A stretch of 35,730 nt of DNA from Thermotogae bacterium. GTDB lineage: Bacteria; Thermotogota; Thermotogae; Petrotogales; Petrotogaceae. Positions within the stretch are counted from its first letter, which is position 1. Each line of letters starts with the position of its first letter. The DNA lies in NCBI GenBank assembly GCA_024233675.1, contig JACKPH010000009.1, positions 1 through 35,730 of the forward strand. The letters are read 5' to 3'. The position numbers and the translations under genes are program-made. Below are positions 15,954-24,343 of this stretch, one piece after another. The notes under the pieces are model-generated. The model was not told where the DNA came from. It was given only the letters and a program-made list of their open reading frames with translations, and did no database searches.

Positions 15954-16137
15954 GTTAAATTAAAATAATATTTTATGTTACAAAAGAACTCCTTAATAAA
16001 TAGTTCAGAAAACAAGAAAAATTTTTCATAAAGCATGAATTTGATGCCTTTTTTTGTTACTCCTGAATAATAGAATTTTGAATTAATAAATGTAAAATAT
16101 CTTCTGTAAATTCAAAATTATTATAAGGAGTGTTTTT

Positions 16138-16947
16138 GTGTACAGAATAATAAAAAAAGTAATATTGAATAATGATGTGACTATGATGGAAATACACGCA
16201 CCTTTTGTATCAAGAAGATGTGAACCTGGACAGTTTATTATATTAAGAGTAGATGAAAACGGCGAAAGAATACCTTTAACAATAACAGATTATAACAGAG
16301 AAAAAGAAACCGTAACTATTATATTTCAGAAAGTAGGACTTACCACAAAAAAACTCGGTCTGAAATCAGAAAATGATTATATTCAGGATTTTGCAGGACC
16401 TCTCGGTAATCCTGCACCTATAAATATAAAAAATAAAAGAGTTTTAGGAATAGGCGGCGGAGTCGGAATTGCTCCTCTTTATCCGCAGATAAAAAAACTT
16501 AAAGAAGCAGGATGTATTACAGATGTTATTCTCGGCGGAAAAACCGGAGAACATATAATACTCAAAAATAATTTTTCTGAAATTTCGGATAATATATATT
16601 TCGCAACCGATGACGGATCACTCGGAGAAAAAGGTTTTGTCACAGATATACTGAAAAAAACAGAACTCAGTTATGACCTCGTTATTGCAATAGGACCGCT
16701 TATAATGATGAAATCAGTTACGGATATTACAAAAAAATACAATATTAAAACAAATGTATCGCTTAATCCCATAATGATAGACGGAACAGGAATGTGCGGA
16801 GGCTGCAGAGTTACTGTCGGCGGAAAAACTAAATTTGCATGTGTAGACGGACCGGATTTTGACGGTTTTGAAGTTGACTTTAAAGAATGTATGGAAAGAC
16901 AGACAGTATACGATGAAAAACATATATGTTTTATGGGAGCTAAATAA
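16138..16947 (+). CDS. nfnA: NfnA: FAD/[2Fe-2S] subunit of electron-bifurcating NADH-dependent ferredoxin:NADP+ oxidoreductase
   Basis: With NfnB this 269-residue subunit couples electron transfer between NADH, reduced ferredoxin and NADP+ by flavin bifurcation, supplying NADPH in anaerobes. The FAD-binding barrel contains ERIPLTITDY (near residue 42), the NAD-binding part has VLGIGGGVGIAPLYPQIK (~103-120), and the [2Fe-2S] ligands lie in GMCGGCRVT and KFACVDGP (~218-236). The length matches NfnA and related PyrK/sulfide-dehydrogenase flavoproteins. The start is GTG with TAAGGAG eight bases before it, and no better ATG exists. nfnB begins one base after its stop, so the pair is translated together. 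Confidence 0.9.
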   Translation: MYRIIKKVILNNDVTMMEIHAPFVSRRCEPGQFIILRVDENGERIPLTITDYNREKETVTIIFQKVGLTTKKLGLKSENDYIQDFAGPLGNPAPINIKNKRVLGIGGGVGIAPLYPQIKKLKEAGCITDVILGGKTGEHIILKNNFSEISDNIYFATDDGSLGEKGFVTDILKKTELSYDLVIAIGPLIMMKSVTDITKKYNIKTNVSLNPIMIDGTGMCGGCRVTVGGKTKFACVDGPDFDGFEVDFKECMERQTVYDEKHICFMGAK

Positions 16948-16948
16948 A

Positions 16949-18328
16949 ATGAATGATTTAAGAAAAAAAGTCCAGATAAAAGAATTAATTTCCGCTGAAA
17001 GAAATAAAAATTTTGAAGAAGTAGTTATAGGATATTCAGAAGAAGAAGCTGTTTCGGAATCTCAGAGATGTCTGAACTGTAAAAATCCCATGTGTGTAAA
17101 AGGATGTCCTGTAAATGTACCTATACCTGATTTTATAGAAAAAATAAAAGAAAGAAAATTTAATGAAGCATATAAAATCATAAAAACGGAAAACTTTCTT
17201 CCTGCCGTATGCGGAAGAGTGTGTCCGCAGGAAAAACAATGTGAAGGAAACTGTATAAGAAATAAAACAGGTGATTCTGTTTCAATAGGAAAACTTGAAA
17301 GATTTGTTTCAGACTATTATTCAGTAAATGAAGAAAATACAGCTGAAAAAAATAATAAAAAAATTGCCGTAATAGGTTCCGGACCTGCCGGTATAACCTG
17401 TGCCGGTGAGCTTGCGGTAAAAGGCTATGAAGTTACCGTTTTCGAAGCACTTCATATTCCGGGAGGAGTTCTGAGCTACGGTATTCCGGAATTCAGACTT
17501 CCTAAAAAAATTGTTGAAAATGAAATAGACAAAATAAAAAATCTCGGTGTAAAAATAATTACTAATGTTATTATAGGCAAATCAATGACAATAGATGATC
17601 TTTTATATGACGGTTACGATTCTGTTTTTATAGGAAGCGGAGCAGGACTTCCGAGAATAATGGGAATACCGGGAGAAAACCTTAAAGAAATATATTATGC
17701 AAATGAATTTTTAACAAGAGTAAATCTAATGAAAGCATATAAAAAAGATTCCGAAACACCTATAAAAATAGGGAAAACAGTAACTGTAATAGGCGGAGGA
17801 AATGTAGCTGTTGATTCTGCAAGAACTGCAAAAAGACTCGGAGCGGAAAAAGTTTTTATAGTGTACAGAAGAGAAGAAATTCCCGCAAGGGAAGAAGAAA
17901 TAATTCATGCACGTGAAGAAGGAATAGAATTTATACTCTTAACATCTCCCGTAAAATTTATAGGTGAAAACGGATTTGTTAAAGCAGTAGAAATGGTAAA
18001 AACAAAACTTCTTGAAAGTGAAAAATCAGGAAAAAAAGATTTCTGTGAAATAGAAGGAAGTAATTATTTATTTGAAACTGATACTGTAATAATTGCCGCC
18101 GGTCAGACTTCAAATCCTATTATTTCATCAGTAACACCGGGTCTGAAAATTTACGGAAACGGAAAAATTTTTGCAGACAGCGAAACTAATCAGACAAGTA
18201 TAAAAAAAGTATATGCCGGCGGAGATGCCGTTACGGGAGCAGCAACTGTTATTTCCGCAATGGAAGCAGGTAAAAAGGCAGCACTTGCAATAGATAAATA
18301 TTTTAAAAATGAACCCGAAACTGTATAA
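16949..18328 (+). CDS. nfnB: NfnB: FAD/[4Fe-4S] large subunit of NADH-dependent ferredoxin:NADP+ oxidoreductase
   Basis: This 459-residue protein resembles the glutamate synthase small subunit and carries the bifurcating FAD and two [4Fe-4S] clusters. The cluster region holds CLNCKNPMCVKGCPVNVPIP (near residues 37-56) and CGRVCPQEKQCEGNC (~88-102). An FAD Rossmann motif IAVIGSGPAGITCAGELA lies near 138 and an NADPH motif VIGGGNVAVDSARTAKRLGA near 281. The frame is open upstream inside nfnA, but ATG 16949 after GGGAGC is the natural start. Without an adjacent glutamate synthase large subunit, and with nfnA fused by position, the Nfn role is far more likely than GltD. Confidence 0.92.
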   Translation: MNDLRKKVQIKELISAERNKNFEEVVIGYSEEEAVSESQRCLNCKNPMCVKGCPVNVPIPDFIEKIKERKFNEAYKIIKTENFLPAVCGRVCPQEKQCEGNCIRNKTGDSVSIGKLERFVSDYYSVNEENTAEKNNKKIAVIGSGPAGITCAGELAVKGYEVTVFEALHIPGGVLSYGIPEFRLPKKIVENEIDKIKNLGVKIITNVIIGKSMTIDDLLYDGYDSVFIGSGAGLPRIMGIPGENLKEIYYANEFLTRVNLMKAYKKDSETPIKIGKTVTVIGGGNVAVDSARTAKRLGAEKVFIVYRREEIPAREEEIIHAREEGIEFILLTSPVKFIGENGFVKAVEMVKTKLLESEKSGKKDFCEIEGSNYLFETDTVIIAAGQTSNPIISSVTPGLKIYGNGKIFADSETNQTSIKKVYAGGDAVTGAATVISAMEAGKKAALAIDKYFKNEPETV

Positions 18329-18340
18329 AGTTTCGGGTTC
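18311..18340. terminator. Terminator between nfnB and the EFR1 gene
   Basis: An 11-bp perfect stem (18311-18321 with 18330-18340). The nfnB stop codon lies in the loop. The T-run is better on the minus strand (ATTTTTAAAA), so it serves the EFR1 gene at least. Confidence 0.75.
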
Positions 18341-19109
18341 ATTTAATGAGATCATTTATATTCATAGAATGATATTGTAAATGATTTTTTTTACCACGTT
18401 TTATAGCATTCTTCGGACAATATGAAAAACATCTTAAACAGCTCTGACAGTTATTTCCTATAACCGGAAAACTTCCGCTTTTTATATTTTCCACAGGACA
18501 GATTTTTATACATAAACCGCAGTTAACACAAAGATTTGTATCTATATTCAGATTAACTGATTTCCTCATAATTTTCCACATCCAAGAGGCATTAGCAGCA
18601 GGAAGAAATAGTGTATTAATTAATTTCTTAACTCTTTTATATTCTGTTTCGGTACTTATAATTTTTTCAGAAAAAATTTCAGCACTTTTCTTTGCCGAAT
18701 CAATAATTTCAGCGGTTAGCGGTTTATCTTTATCCGATATAAAAAAATTATTAGGCATAGTTATTTCTTCAATAGCTTTTATATTAAACTTTTTATCTTT
18801 AAGAATTTTTGAAACATATTGAGGAACGCCGCTGTAATTTCCTCCAAGAGTTGTAAAAACAGCAGTATTAAGATCGGGAATTTCGGGAAGACTGCGTATA
18901 AAATCAAGTACAAAAGGATATGTTGTATGTACAGCAACGGGAAATGCAAAAATTGTAAGATCGGATTTTTTAATATTTTTCGGATTGCTTTTTTCTATAG
19001 GATAAATATTTACTGTAAAATCATTCTTTTCGAGAATCTCTTTTACCTGAAGGCAGATAAGCTTAGTGTTTCCTGTTCCCGAAAAATAATATATATCAGA
19101 AGTTTTCAA
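18339..19109 (-). CDS. EFR1 family flavodoxin-ferredoxin fusion protein
   Basis: This 256-residue electron carrier of the EFR1 type joins a flavodoxin-like FMN domain (phosphate loop YFSGTGNTK near residue 9) to a C-terminal 2[4Fe-4S] ferredoxin (CVNCGLCIKICP near 193 and CQSCLRCFSYCP near 222). Such proteins are common in anaerobes but their partners are mostly unknown. The adjacent nfnAB genes point to a shared low-potential electron pool. The start codon is TTG at 19107-19109, with AAGGGG about nine bases upstream; there is no nearby in-frame ATG, and a start further in would cut the FMN loop. Confidence 0.88.
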   Translation of the reverse strand: MKTSDIYYFSGTGNTKLICLQVKEILEKNDFTVNIYPIEKSNPKNIKKSDLTIFAFPVAVHTTYPFVLDFIRSLPEIPDLNTAVFTTLGGNYSGVPQYVSKILKDKKFNIKAIEEITMPNNFFISDKDKPLTAEIIDSAKKSAEIFSEKIISTETEYKRVKKLINTLFLPAANASWMWKIMRKSVNLNIDTNLCVNCGLCIKICPVENIKSGSFPVIGNNCQSCLRCFSYCPKNAIKRGKKNHLQYHSMNINDLIK

Positions 19110-19151
19110 ATCAATTCCCCTTTTCTGTATAATAATAGTGTAACATAAAGT

Positions 19152-19160
19152 ATTATATCA
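19152..19160 (-). promoter_or_regulatory. Extended -10 promoter of the EFR1 gene
   Basis: TGATATAAT on the minus strand, 43 nt before the TTG start codon; divergent from the AraC-type gene. Confidence 0.55.
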
Positions 19161-19199
19161 TAAAACAGCAATTACGGTCAGGATTTGAAATCAGGAAAA

Positions 19200-19208
19200 T
19201 GATATTAT
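19200..19208 (+). promoter_or_regulatory. Extended -10 promoter of the AraC-type gene
   Basis: TGATATTAT lies 19 nt before the start codon, with the AGAGGTGAG ribosome site directly after it. Confidence 0.5.
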
Positions 19209-19227
19209 TATTTTACAGAGGTGAGAA

Positions 19228-20118
19228 ATGAGCGAAAAAACAGATACGGTGAAAAAGATTCAGGAATATATAGGAGAAAATATAAATCTAAATATTACAT
19301 TAAAAAGTATTTCCGAATATTCCGGATATTCTCCGTGGCATACGGAAAGGATATTTAAAGAAGTTACCGGTAAAAACCTTTTTTCTTATATAAGAGATCT
19401 CAGACTTTCCAAAGCTGCTATTACACTGAGAGATAACAAAATAAAAGTTATAGATGTTGCTTTTGATTTTGTTTTTGATTCACCGGAAGGATTTGCCCGT
19501 GCATTTTCCAGAAAATTCGGGATTTCACCTAAAAAATACAGTAAAAACCCTGAACCTATAAAACTTTTTATTCCGTATATGGCTTATGACAGAACACCTG
19601 AAAGTAAAGGAGACGATTATATGGGAAAAGATGTAAAGGCTATTTTTGTACAGGTTATTGAAAGACCGGAAAGAAAAGCTTTAATATTAAGAGGAAAAAA
19701 AGCAAAAGAATATTTCGGATACTGTGAGGAAGTAGGCTGTGATGTATGGGGTGTTCTTTCAAGTGTTAAAGAAGCTTTGTATGAACCTATAGGTATGTGG
19801 CTTCCGGATAATATGATAAAAGAAGGAACATCAAAGTATATTCAGGGAGTGGAAGTACCTTTGGATTACAGCAATAAAATACCAGAAGGATATGAACTTA
19901 TTACACTTAAGCCATGCAAAATGATGGTTTTTCAGGGAGAACCTTATGAAGATGAGAATTTCAGTGAAGCTGTATCTGAAGTAATGAAAAAGATAGATAA
20001 ATTTGATCCCGGAATATACGGATATGAATGGAATTATGAATCAGACCCGTCTTTTCAGCTCGCACCTATGGGATACCGCGGATATATAGAAGCAAGACCG
20101 GTAAAAGAAAAAAAGTAA
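19228..20118 (+). CDS. AraC family regulator with GyrI-like effector-binding domain
   Basis: This 296-residue one-component regulator has the AraC/XylS DNA-binding domain first (residues ~8-110, two helix-turn-helix motifs; GYSPWHTERIFKEVTG in the first and FDSPEGFARAFSRKFGISPK in the second). A GyrI/Rob/SoxS-type effector-binding domain follows (residues ~135-296). Rob- and BmrR-like proteins of this design bind small hydrophobic molecules or drugs, so it might sense a toxic compound. The MATE exporter lies about 3.4 kb away, but no shared site is visible, so that link is speculative. It is divergent from the EFR1 gene, a common arrangement for a regulator and its target. Confidence 0.9.
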   Translation: MSEKTDTVKKIQEYIGENINLNITLKSISEYSGYSPWHTERIFKEVTGKNLFSYIRDLRLSKAAITLRDNKIKVIDVAFDFVFDSPEGFARAFSRKFGISPKKYSKNPEPIKLFIPYMAYDRTPESKGDDYMGKDVKAIFVQVIERPERKALILRGKKAKEYFGYCEEVGCDVWGVLSSVKEALYEPIGMWLPDNMIKEGTSKYIQGVEVPLDYSNKIPEGYELITLKPCKMMVFQGEPYEDENFSEAVSEVMKKIDKFDPGIYGYEWNYESDPSFQLAPMGYRGYIEARPVKEKK

Positions 20119-20127
20119 GTATAAATT

Positions 20128-20154
20128 AACAGACCTCATTTTCAGAGGTCTGTT
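20128..20154. terminator. Bidirectional terminator
   Basis: A 10-bp perfect stem (20128-20137 with 20145-20154), loop of seven, followed by TTTAATTT. It separates the convergent AraC-type and DUF1904 genes. Confidence 0.8.
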
Positions 20155-20159
20155 TTAAT

Positions 20160-20468
20160 TTAAAAATGTACATTATTTTCATAATAACTTTCTTTGGAAA
20201 GTTTATAAAAAATTATGTCTACAGTATCGGAAAGTTCAGAAAAATATTTATAAACAATTTCAGCAAACCTGTCTTTTATTTCCTGCGGCCTTTCAAACCA
20301 GTAGATTTCTATTATAGGATATTCGTTAAAAACAAATGTGTTTGTACTTAACTGAACCGAAAAATAATTTTCAGGTGTATCTGTTGCGGTTTTTAATTCG
20401 TTTATCATTTCTTTGCAGAATTTTTCTACAGATTCTTTATTTACTCCTTTAATAACTATTTGCGGCAT
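20160..20468 (-). CDS. DUF1904 family protein (tautomerase-like fold)
   Basis: This 102-residue protein matches the DUF1904 family in length and in the opening MPQIVIKG and ending IIFYKLSKESYYENN. The second residue is proline, which would become the N-terminal catalytic base of tautomerase-superfamily enzymes after removal of Met. To my knowledge DUF1904 is related to that superfamily, but no reaction has been assigned. The start has CAGGAGGT seven bases upstream. Its promoter region overlaps that of the divergent ubiD operon (TATAAT on the minus strand at 20507-20512). Confidence 0.8.
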   Translation of the reverse strand: MPQIVIKGVNKESVEKFCKEMINELKTATDTPENYFSVQLSTNTFVFNEYPIIEIYWFERPQEIKDRFAEIVYKYFSELSDTVDIIFYKLSKESYYENNVHF

Positions 20469-20526
20469 TTTTACCTCCTGTTTTTATTAAACTTAACTGA
20501 TTATATCCGATATATTTATTTTATCA

Positions 20527-20535
20527 TGTTATAAT
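20527..20535 (+). promoter_or_regulatory. Extended -10 promoter of the ubiDAX-transporter operon
   Basis: TGTTATAAT, a consensus extended -10, lies 30 nt before the ubiD start. It is the only promoter visible for the six overlapping genes. Confidence 0.6.
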
Positions 20536-20564
20536 TATAAAAATACTTTTTTATGAGGTGAAAT

Positions 20565-22004
20565 ATGGCTTATAAAGATTTGGAAGATTTTATTAAAGCA
20601 CTTGATGAGAAAGGACTTCTCAAAAGAATAGAAGCTGAAGTTGACAGAGATCTTGAAATAACAGAGATAACGGACAGAATTTCAAAACAGTACGGTCCGG
20701 CACTTTTGTTTGAAAATGTAAAAGATTCCCCGTACCCTCTGCTTATTAATGCTTTCGGTACATATGAAAGACTTAATATGGCATTTGAAGTGGAAAAAAT
20801 AGATGATGTTGCACAGGATATAATGGATTTACTCGATGTTTCAAGTTATATATCACTTATGGATAAAATAAAATCAATACCTAAACTTACAAGAGTTCTT
20901 AAAGTTTTTCCGAAAAAAGTTATAAACGCACCGTGTCAGGAAGTTGTTGAAGAACCTGATCTTGATACACTGCCTATTCTTAAATGCTGGCCGGAAGACG
21001 GAGGAAGATTTATAACACTTCCGCTTGTAATAACAAAAGATCCGGAAACAGGAATGCAGAACATGGGAATGTACAGACTTCAGGTATATGATAAGAAAAC
21101 AACCGGAATGCACTGGCATCTTCATAAAGACGGAAGAAGAATTTATGAGAAATACAGAAAAGCAGGTATTAAGAAAATGCCTGTTGCTGTTGCAATCGGT
21201 TGTGATCCTGCCGTGATTTATTCGGCTACTGCCCCGCTTCCCAAAGAAATAGACGAAATGCTTCTTGCAGGATTTCTGAGAAAAAAATCACCGGAAATTG
21301 TAAAAGCTGTTACAAGTGATTTATATGTTCCTGCAAATGCTGAATTTGTTCTTGAAGGATATGTTGATATAGATGAAATGAAAAAAGAAGGTCCTTTCGG
21401 GGATCATACAGGTTATTATTCTTTATCGGATATGTATCCTGTTTTTCATGTTGAGAAAATAACAAGAAAGAAAAATCCGGTTTATCCGGCAACAATAGTG
21501 GGGAAACCTCCTATGGAAGACTGTTATCTCGGAAAGGCAACGGAAAGAATTTTTCTTCCGCTTCTTAAGCTTTATGTACCTGAAATAATAGATATAAATT
21601 TTCCTCTTGAAGGAGTTTTTCATAACTGCGTTATAGTGTCAATAGACAAAAAATTTCCCGGTCATGCCAAAAAAGTTATGAATGCACTTTGGGGAATGGG
21701 ACAGATGATGTATACAAAAATGATTATAATTGTAGATAAGGATATAAGTCCTCAGGATATTTCAACGGTAGCCTGGAAAGTTTTTAATAATATAGATCCT
21801 AAGAGGGATATTTTAATAACAGACGGACCTCTTGACGCACTCGATCATTCTTCTAATACTCCGCTTTACGGAAACAAAATGGGAATAGATGCTACAAAAA
21901 AATGGCCTCAGGAAGGCCATACAAGAGAATGGCCTAATGATATAGAAATGTCTGATGAAATAAAAGAAAAAGTTTCAAAAAGGTGGAGTGAATATGGTTT
22001 TTGA
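20565..22004 (+). CDS. ubiD: UbiD family prenylated-FMN-dependent aromatic acid decarboxylase
   Basis: This 479-residue protein belongs to the UbiD family, which uses prenylated FMN to remove (or add) a carboxyl group on aromatic or unsaturated acids, for example in ubiquinone or futalosine-route menaquinone synthesis. The active-site stretch EGPFGDHTGYYSL (near residue 276) has the family glutamate, and VGKPPMEDCYLGKATE (~311-326) is the hallmark motif. The cofactor would come from UbiX two genes downstream, and the neighbouring UbiA prenyltransferase points to a prenylated aromatic acid as substrate. Length is normal. The start has GAGGTG upstream, and the end overlaps ubiA by 11 nt. The mqnL role in menaquinone synthesis is possible; other quinone-pathway genes are not seen here. 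Confidence 0.92.
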   Translation: MAYKDLEDFIKALDEKGLLKRIEAEVDRDLEITEITDRISKQYGPALLFENVKDSPYPLLINAFGTYERLNMAFEVEKIDDVAQDIMDLLDVSSYISLMDKIKSIPKLTRVLKVFPKKVINAPCQEVVEEPDLDTLPILKCWPEDGGRFITLPLVITKDPETGMQNMGMYRLQVYDKKTTGMHWHLHKDGRRIYEKYRKAGIKKMPVAVAIGCDPAVIYSATAPLPKEIDEMLLAGFLRKKSPEIVKAVTSDLYVPANAEFVLEGYVDIDEMKKEGPFGDHTGYYSLSDMYPVFHVEKITRKKNPVYPATIVGKPPMEDCYLGKATERIFLPLLKLYVPEIIDINFPLEGVFHNCVIVSIDKKFPGHAKKVMNALWGMGQMMYTKMIIIVDKDISPQDISTVAWKVFNNIDPKRDILITDGPLDALDHSSNTPLYGNKMGIDATKKWPQEGHTREWPNDIEMSDEIKEKVSKRWSEYGF

Positions 22005-22860
22005 TAAAATCAGGAAATACGGGGAAATGGTTATGTTTTCACACACTCTTTTTTCCCTGCCTTTTGCTTTAATATCAATGTTCTGGGCTGCAAAAGGATT
22101 TCCTGCGTGGACTACTTTTCTCTGGATAATAGTTGCGCTTTTCGGTGCAAGAAACGGAGCTAACGCTTTAAACAGAGTTATAGATGCTGATATAGACAGA
22201 AAAAACCCACGTACCGCCGGAAGACATATACCTAAAGGAGAAGTCAAAAAAAGTGAAGCTCTTTTAGTTGTAATTGTTTGTTTTGCAGTAATGGTTTTTG
22301 CCGCATATATGCTTAATCCGCTCTGTCTTATTCTTTCTCCGGCAGCTCTTGCTATTTTTATTTTTTATTCCTATACAAAGAGATTTACATGGCTTTGTCA
22401 TTTTGTACTCGGAGTGGCATGCGGAGGTGCTCCTGTAGGAGCCTGGATAGCTGTTACAGGAAAAATTGAAATATTACCGATTGCTTTGGGAGCAGCGGTT
22501 ACATTCTGGATTGCCGGATTTGATATAATATATGCGACTCAGGATTATGATTTTGACAGAGAAAATAATCTTTTTTCCGTACCTGCGGTTTTCGGAATAA
22601 AGAACTCACTTATTATTTCGGCTTTTTTTCATGTTTTATCAGTTCTGATATTGATTTGGATTAAATTTCAGCTCGACCTTTCAGCAATTTATACCGCCGG
22701 CATAGTTGTTATTTCTATTTTGCTTTTTTCGGAACATATAATTGTTTCTCCGAAAAATCTTAAAACTATGAAAATAGCTTCTTACAGTATAAATCAAATA
22801 GTCAGTGTTGTATTTTTTATTTTTTCATTTGCTGATGTATTAATAAGGTGGATAATATGA
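21994..22860 (+). CDS. ubiA: UbiA family prenyltransferase
   Basis: This 288-residue integral membrane protein (about eight or nine hydrophobic segments) attaches a polyprenyl chain to an aromatic ring. Both acidic Mg-diphosphate motifs are intact: NRVIDADIDRKNPRT near residue 51 and YATQDYDFDRENNLF near residue 177. It resembles the 4-hydroxybenzoate/MqnP branch of the family. The frame opens at a GTG two codons earlier, but AGGTGGAG is spaced for ATG 21994. It overlaps ubiD by 11 nt and ubiX by 4 nt. Together with UbiD and UbiX it could prenylate and then decarboxylate an aromatic acid, the late steps of quinone synthesis. Confidence 0.9.
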   Translation: MVFDKIRKYGEMVMFSHTLFSLPFALISMFWAAKGFPAWTTFLWIIVALFGARNGANALNRVIDADIDRKNPRTAGRHIPKGEVKKSEALLVVIVCFAVMVFAAYMLNPLCLILSPAALAIFIFYSYTKRFTWLCHFVLGVACGGAPVGAWIAVTGKIEILPIALGAAVTFWIAGFDIIYATQDYDFDRENNLFSVPAVFGIKNSLIISAFFHVLSVLILIWIKFQLDLSAIYTAGIVVISILLFSEHIIVSPKNLKTMKIASYSINQIVSVVFFIFSFADVLIRWII

Positions 22861-23435
22861 AAAGATATGTAATAGGAATAACCGGGGCAAGCGGGAGTAT
22901 TTACGGGAAAAGAATAATAGAAGAAATTTCAAAAACAGGTAATGAAACTGAACTTGTTTTTACAAAAAACGGTAAAGATGTTTTCCTCTATGAAACGGGA
23001 TATGATATAGAAAATTTTACTGATGAATTATGTAAAAACGGAGCAAAAATAAATATAAACAGCAACAATGATCTTTTTTCATCTATTGCCAGCGGTTCTT
23101 ATAAATTTGAAGCAATGATTATAGTACCGTGCAGTATGGGAACTCTTGCAAAAATATCATACGGAATATCTGATTCACTAATATGCAGAGCTGCTGATGT
23201 TACGCTTAAAGAAAAAAGGAAACTTATCATCGTGCCGCGGGAAACACCTCTTAGTGAAATACATATAGAAAATATGCTTAGGCTGAGCAGGGCCGGAGCA
23301 GTTATTATTCCTCCCGTACCGTCTTTTTACGGCAGACCTTCGACAGTTGAAGATATAGTTAATAACACTGTCGGAAGAATAATGTATTCTGCCGGAATAG
23401 AAAATAAATTATATACTGAGTGGGGTGAAAAATGA
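22857..23435 (+). CDS. ubiX: UbiX family flavin prenyltransferase
   Basis: This 192-residue enzyme makes prenylated FMN, the cofactor of UbiD, from FMN and a dimethylallyl phosphate. The flavin-binding opening VIGITGASGSIYGKRI, the middle IIVPCSMGTLAKISYGISD (near residues 89-107) and LIIVPRETPLSEIHIENM (~123-140) are all typical. ATG 22857 overlaps the ubiA stop by 4 nt (ATGA) and has AAGGTGG before it, so the GTG start three codons upstream is rejected. The next gene again overlaps by 4 nt. Its presence beside ubiD makes the decarboxylase assignment self-consistent. Confidence 0.93.
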   Translation: MKRYVIGITGASGSIYGKRIIEEISKTGNETELVFTKNGKDVFLYETGYDIENFTDELCKNGAKININSNNDLFSSIASGSYKFEAMIIVPCSMGTLAKISYGISDSLICRAADVTLKEKRKLIIVPRETPLSEIHIENMLRLSRAGAVIIPPVPSFYGRPSTVEDIVNNTVGRIMYSAGIENKLYTEWGEK

Positions 23436-24343
23436 AAAAGATTTTTTTTATTTTATTTTTACTTTCATTTTTTCTTTTCGGATGTGAAAAAAATATTCCG
23501 AAAGAACTTTCTGTCGGAATAATGTCAGATGTTGATTCTATACCTCTTATAATTGCATCTGAAATGGGATATTTTGAAAACAAAGGAATAGTTGTAAAAC
23601 TTGATTTTTTTAAAAGTCCTGTTGACCGTGACAGTGCTCTTCAGAGCGGAAATCTTGACGGTGTTATATCAGATGTCCTTGCCGAAGCTTTTGCAAAAGA
23701 AGGCGGATTTGATATGAAAATAACTTCAGGAACTGACGGAAGTTATAAATTAATAGTTAATAAGGATAAAAATATAAAAAGTATACAGGATTTAAAAAAT
23801 AAAGATGTAGCCATATCAAAAAATACAATTATAGAGTATACAACTGATATGATGCTTCGGGAGGAAGGACTTAATTCGGAAGATATAAATAAAGTTATAA
23901 TTCCTTCTATTCCGACAAGGCTTGAAATGCTTCAGAGCGGAAAAATAGATGCTGCCACATTACCTGAACCTCTTGCATCTGTTGCAATAAATGCCGGTTC
24001 TGTACTTCTTAACAGTTCTGATGCACTTAATATAAATCCTGGTGTTTTACTTTTTACCTCAGATGCCGTAAAAAACAAATCAAAAGAAATATCAGAATTT
24101 TATGAAGCTTATAATATGGCTGTAGATTATATTAATTCAGGAAAAGATATAACAGATATTCTTATTAAAAACGGTTTTCCGGAATTAATAAAAGATTCTT
24201 TAATTCTTCCTTCATATACACATGCGGTTCTTCCTGATGAAAGTCAGATAACTGATGTTATAAAATGGCTTTACGGTAAGAATCTTATAAAAAACAGCTA
24301 CAGTTACGGAGACCTTGTTGAAAAGAAATTTACGGAGAAATAA
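23432..24343 (+). CDS. ABC transporter substrate-binding lipoprotein, NitT/TauT (NMT1/SsuA) class
   Basis: This 303-residue protein has a lipoprotein signal (hydrophobic stretch then LFGC, Cys at residue 18), so it is anchored outside the membrane. The body is a two-lobe periplasmic-binding fold of the NMT1/SsuA/ThiY type: VGIMSDVDSIPLIIASEMGYF near residue 29, VAISKNTIIEYTTDMMLREE and LEMLQSGKIDAATLPEP are typical. This class binds sulfonates, thiamine precursors, phthalate-like aromatic acids and similar small anions. The same fold is also used by the MqnA/MqnD futalosine enzymes, but the lipobox and following ATPase and permease favour transport. Its ligand is probably an acid used by UbiA/UbiD; this is inferred from context. 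Confidence 0.88.
   Translation: MKKIFFILFLLSFFLFGCEKNIPKELSVGIMSDVDSIPLIIASEMGYFENKGIVVKLDFFKSPVDRDSALQSGNLDGVISDVLAEAFAKEGGFDMKITSGTDGSYKLIVNKDKNIKSIQDLKNKDVAISKNTIIEYTTDMMLREEGLNSEDINKVIIPSIPTRLEMLQSGKIDAATLPEPLASVAINAGSVLLNSSDALNINPGVLLFTSDAVKNKSKEISEFYEAYNMAVDYINSGKDITDILIKNGFPELIKDSLILPSYTHAVLPDESQITDVIKWLYGKNLIKNSYSYGDLVEKKFTEK

Noticed and set aside
16076..16117. 9-bp inverted repeat before nfnA as an operator or riboswitch
   Set aside because: The arms are pure AT-rich sequence with a long spacer; this is readily expected by chance at this base composition.
20160..20351. Small plus-strand frames opposite DUF1904 and similar antisense frames elsewhere
   Set aside because: They are shadows of real genes, low in complexity and without ribosome sites.
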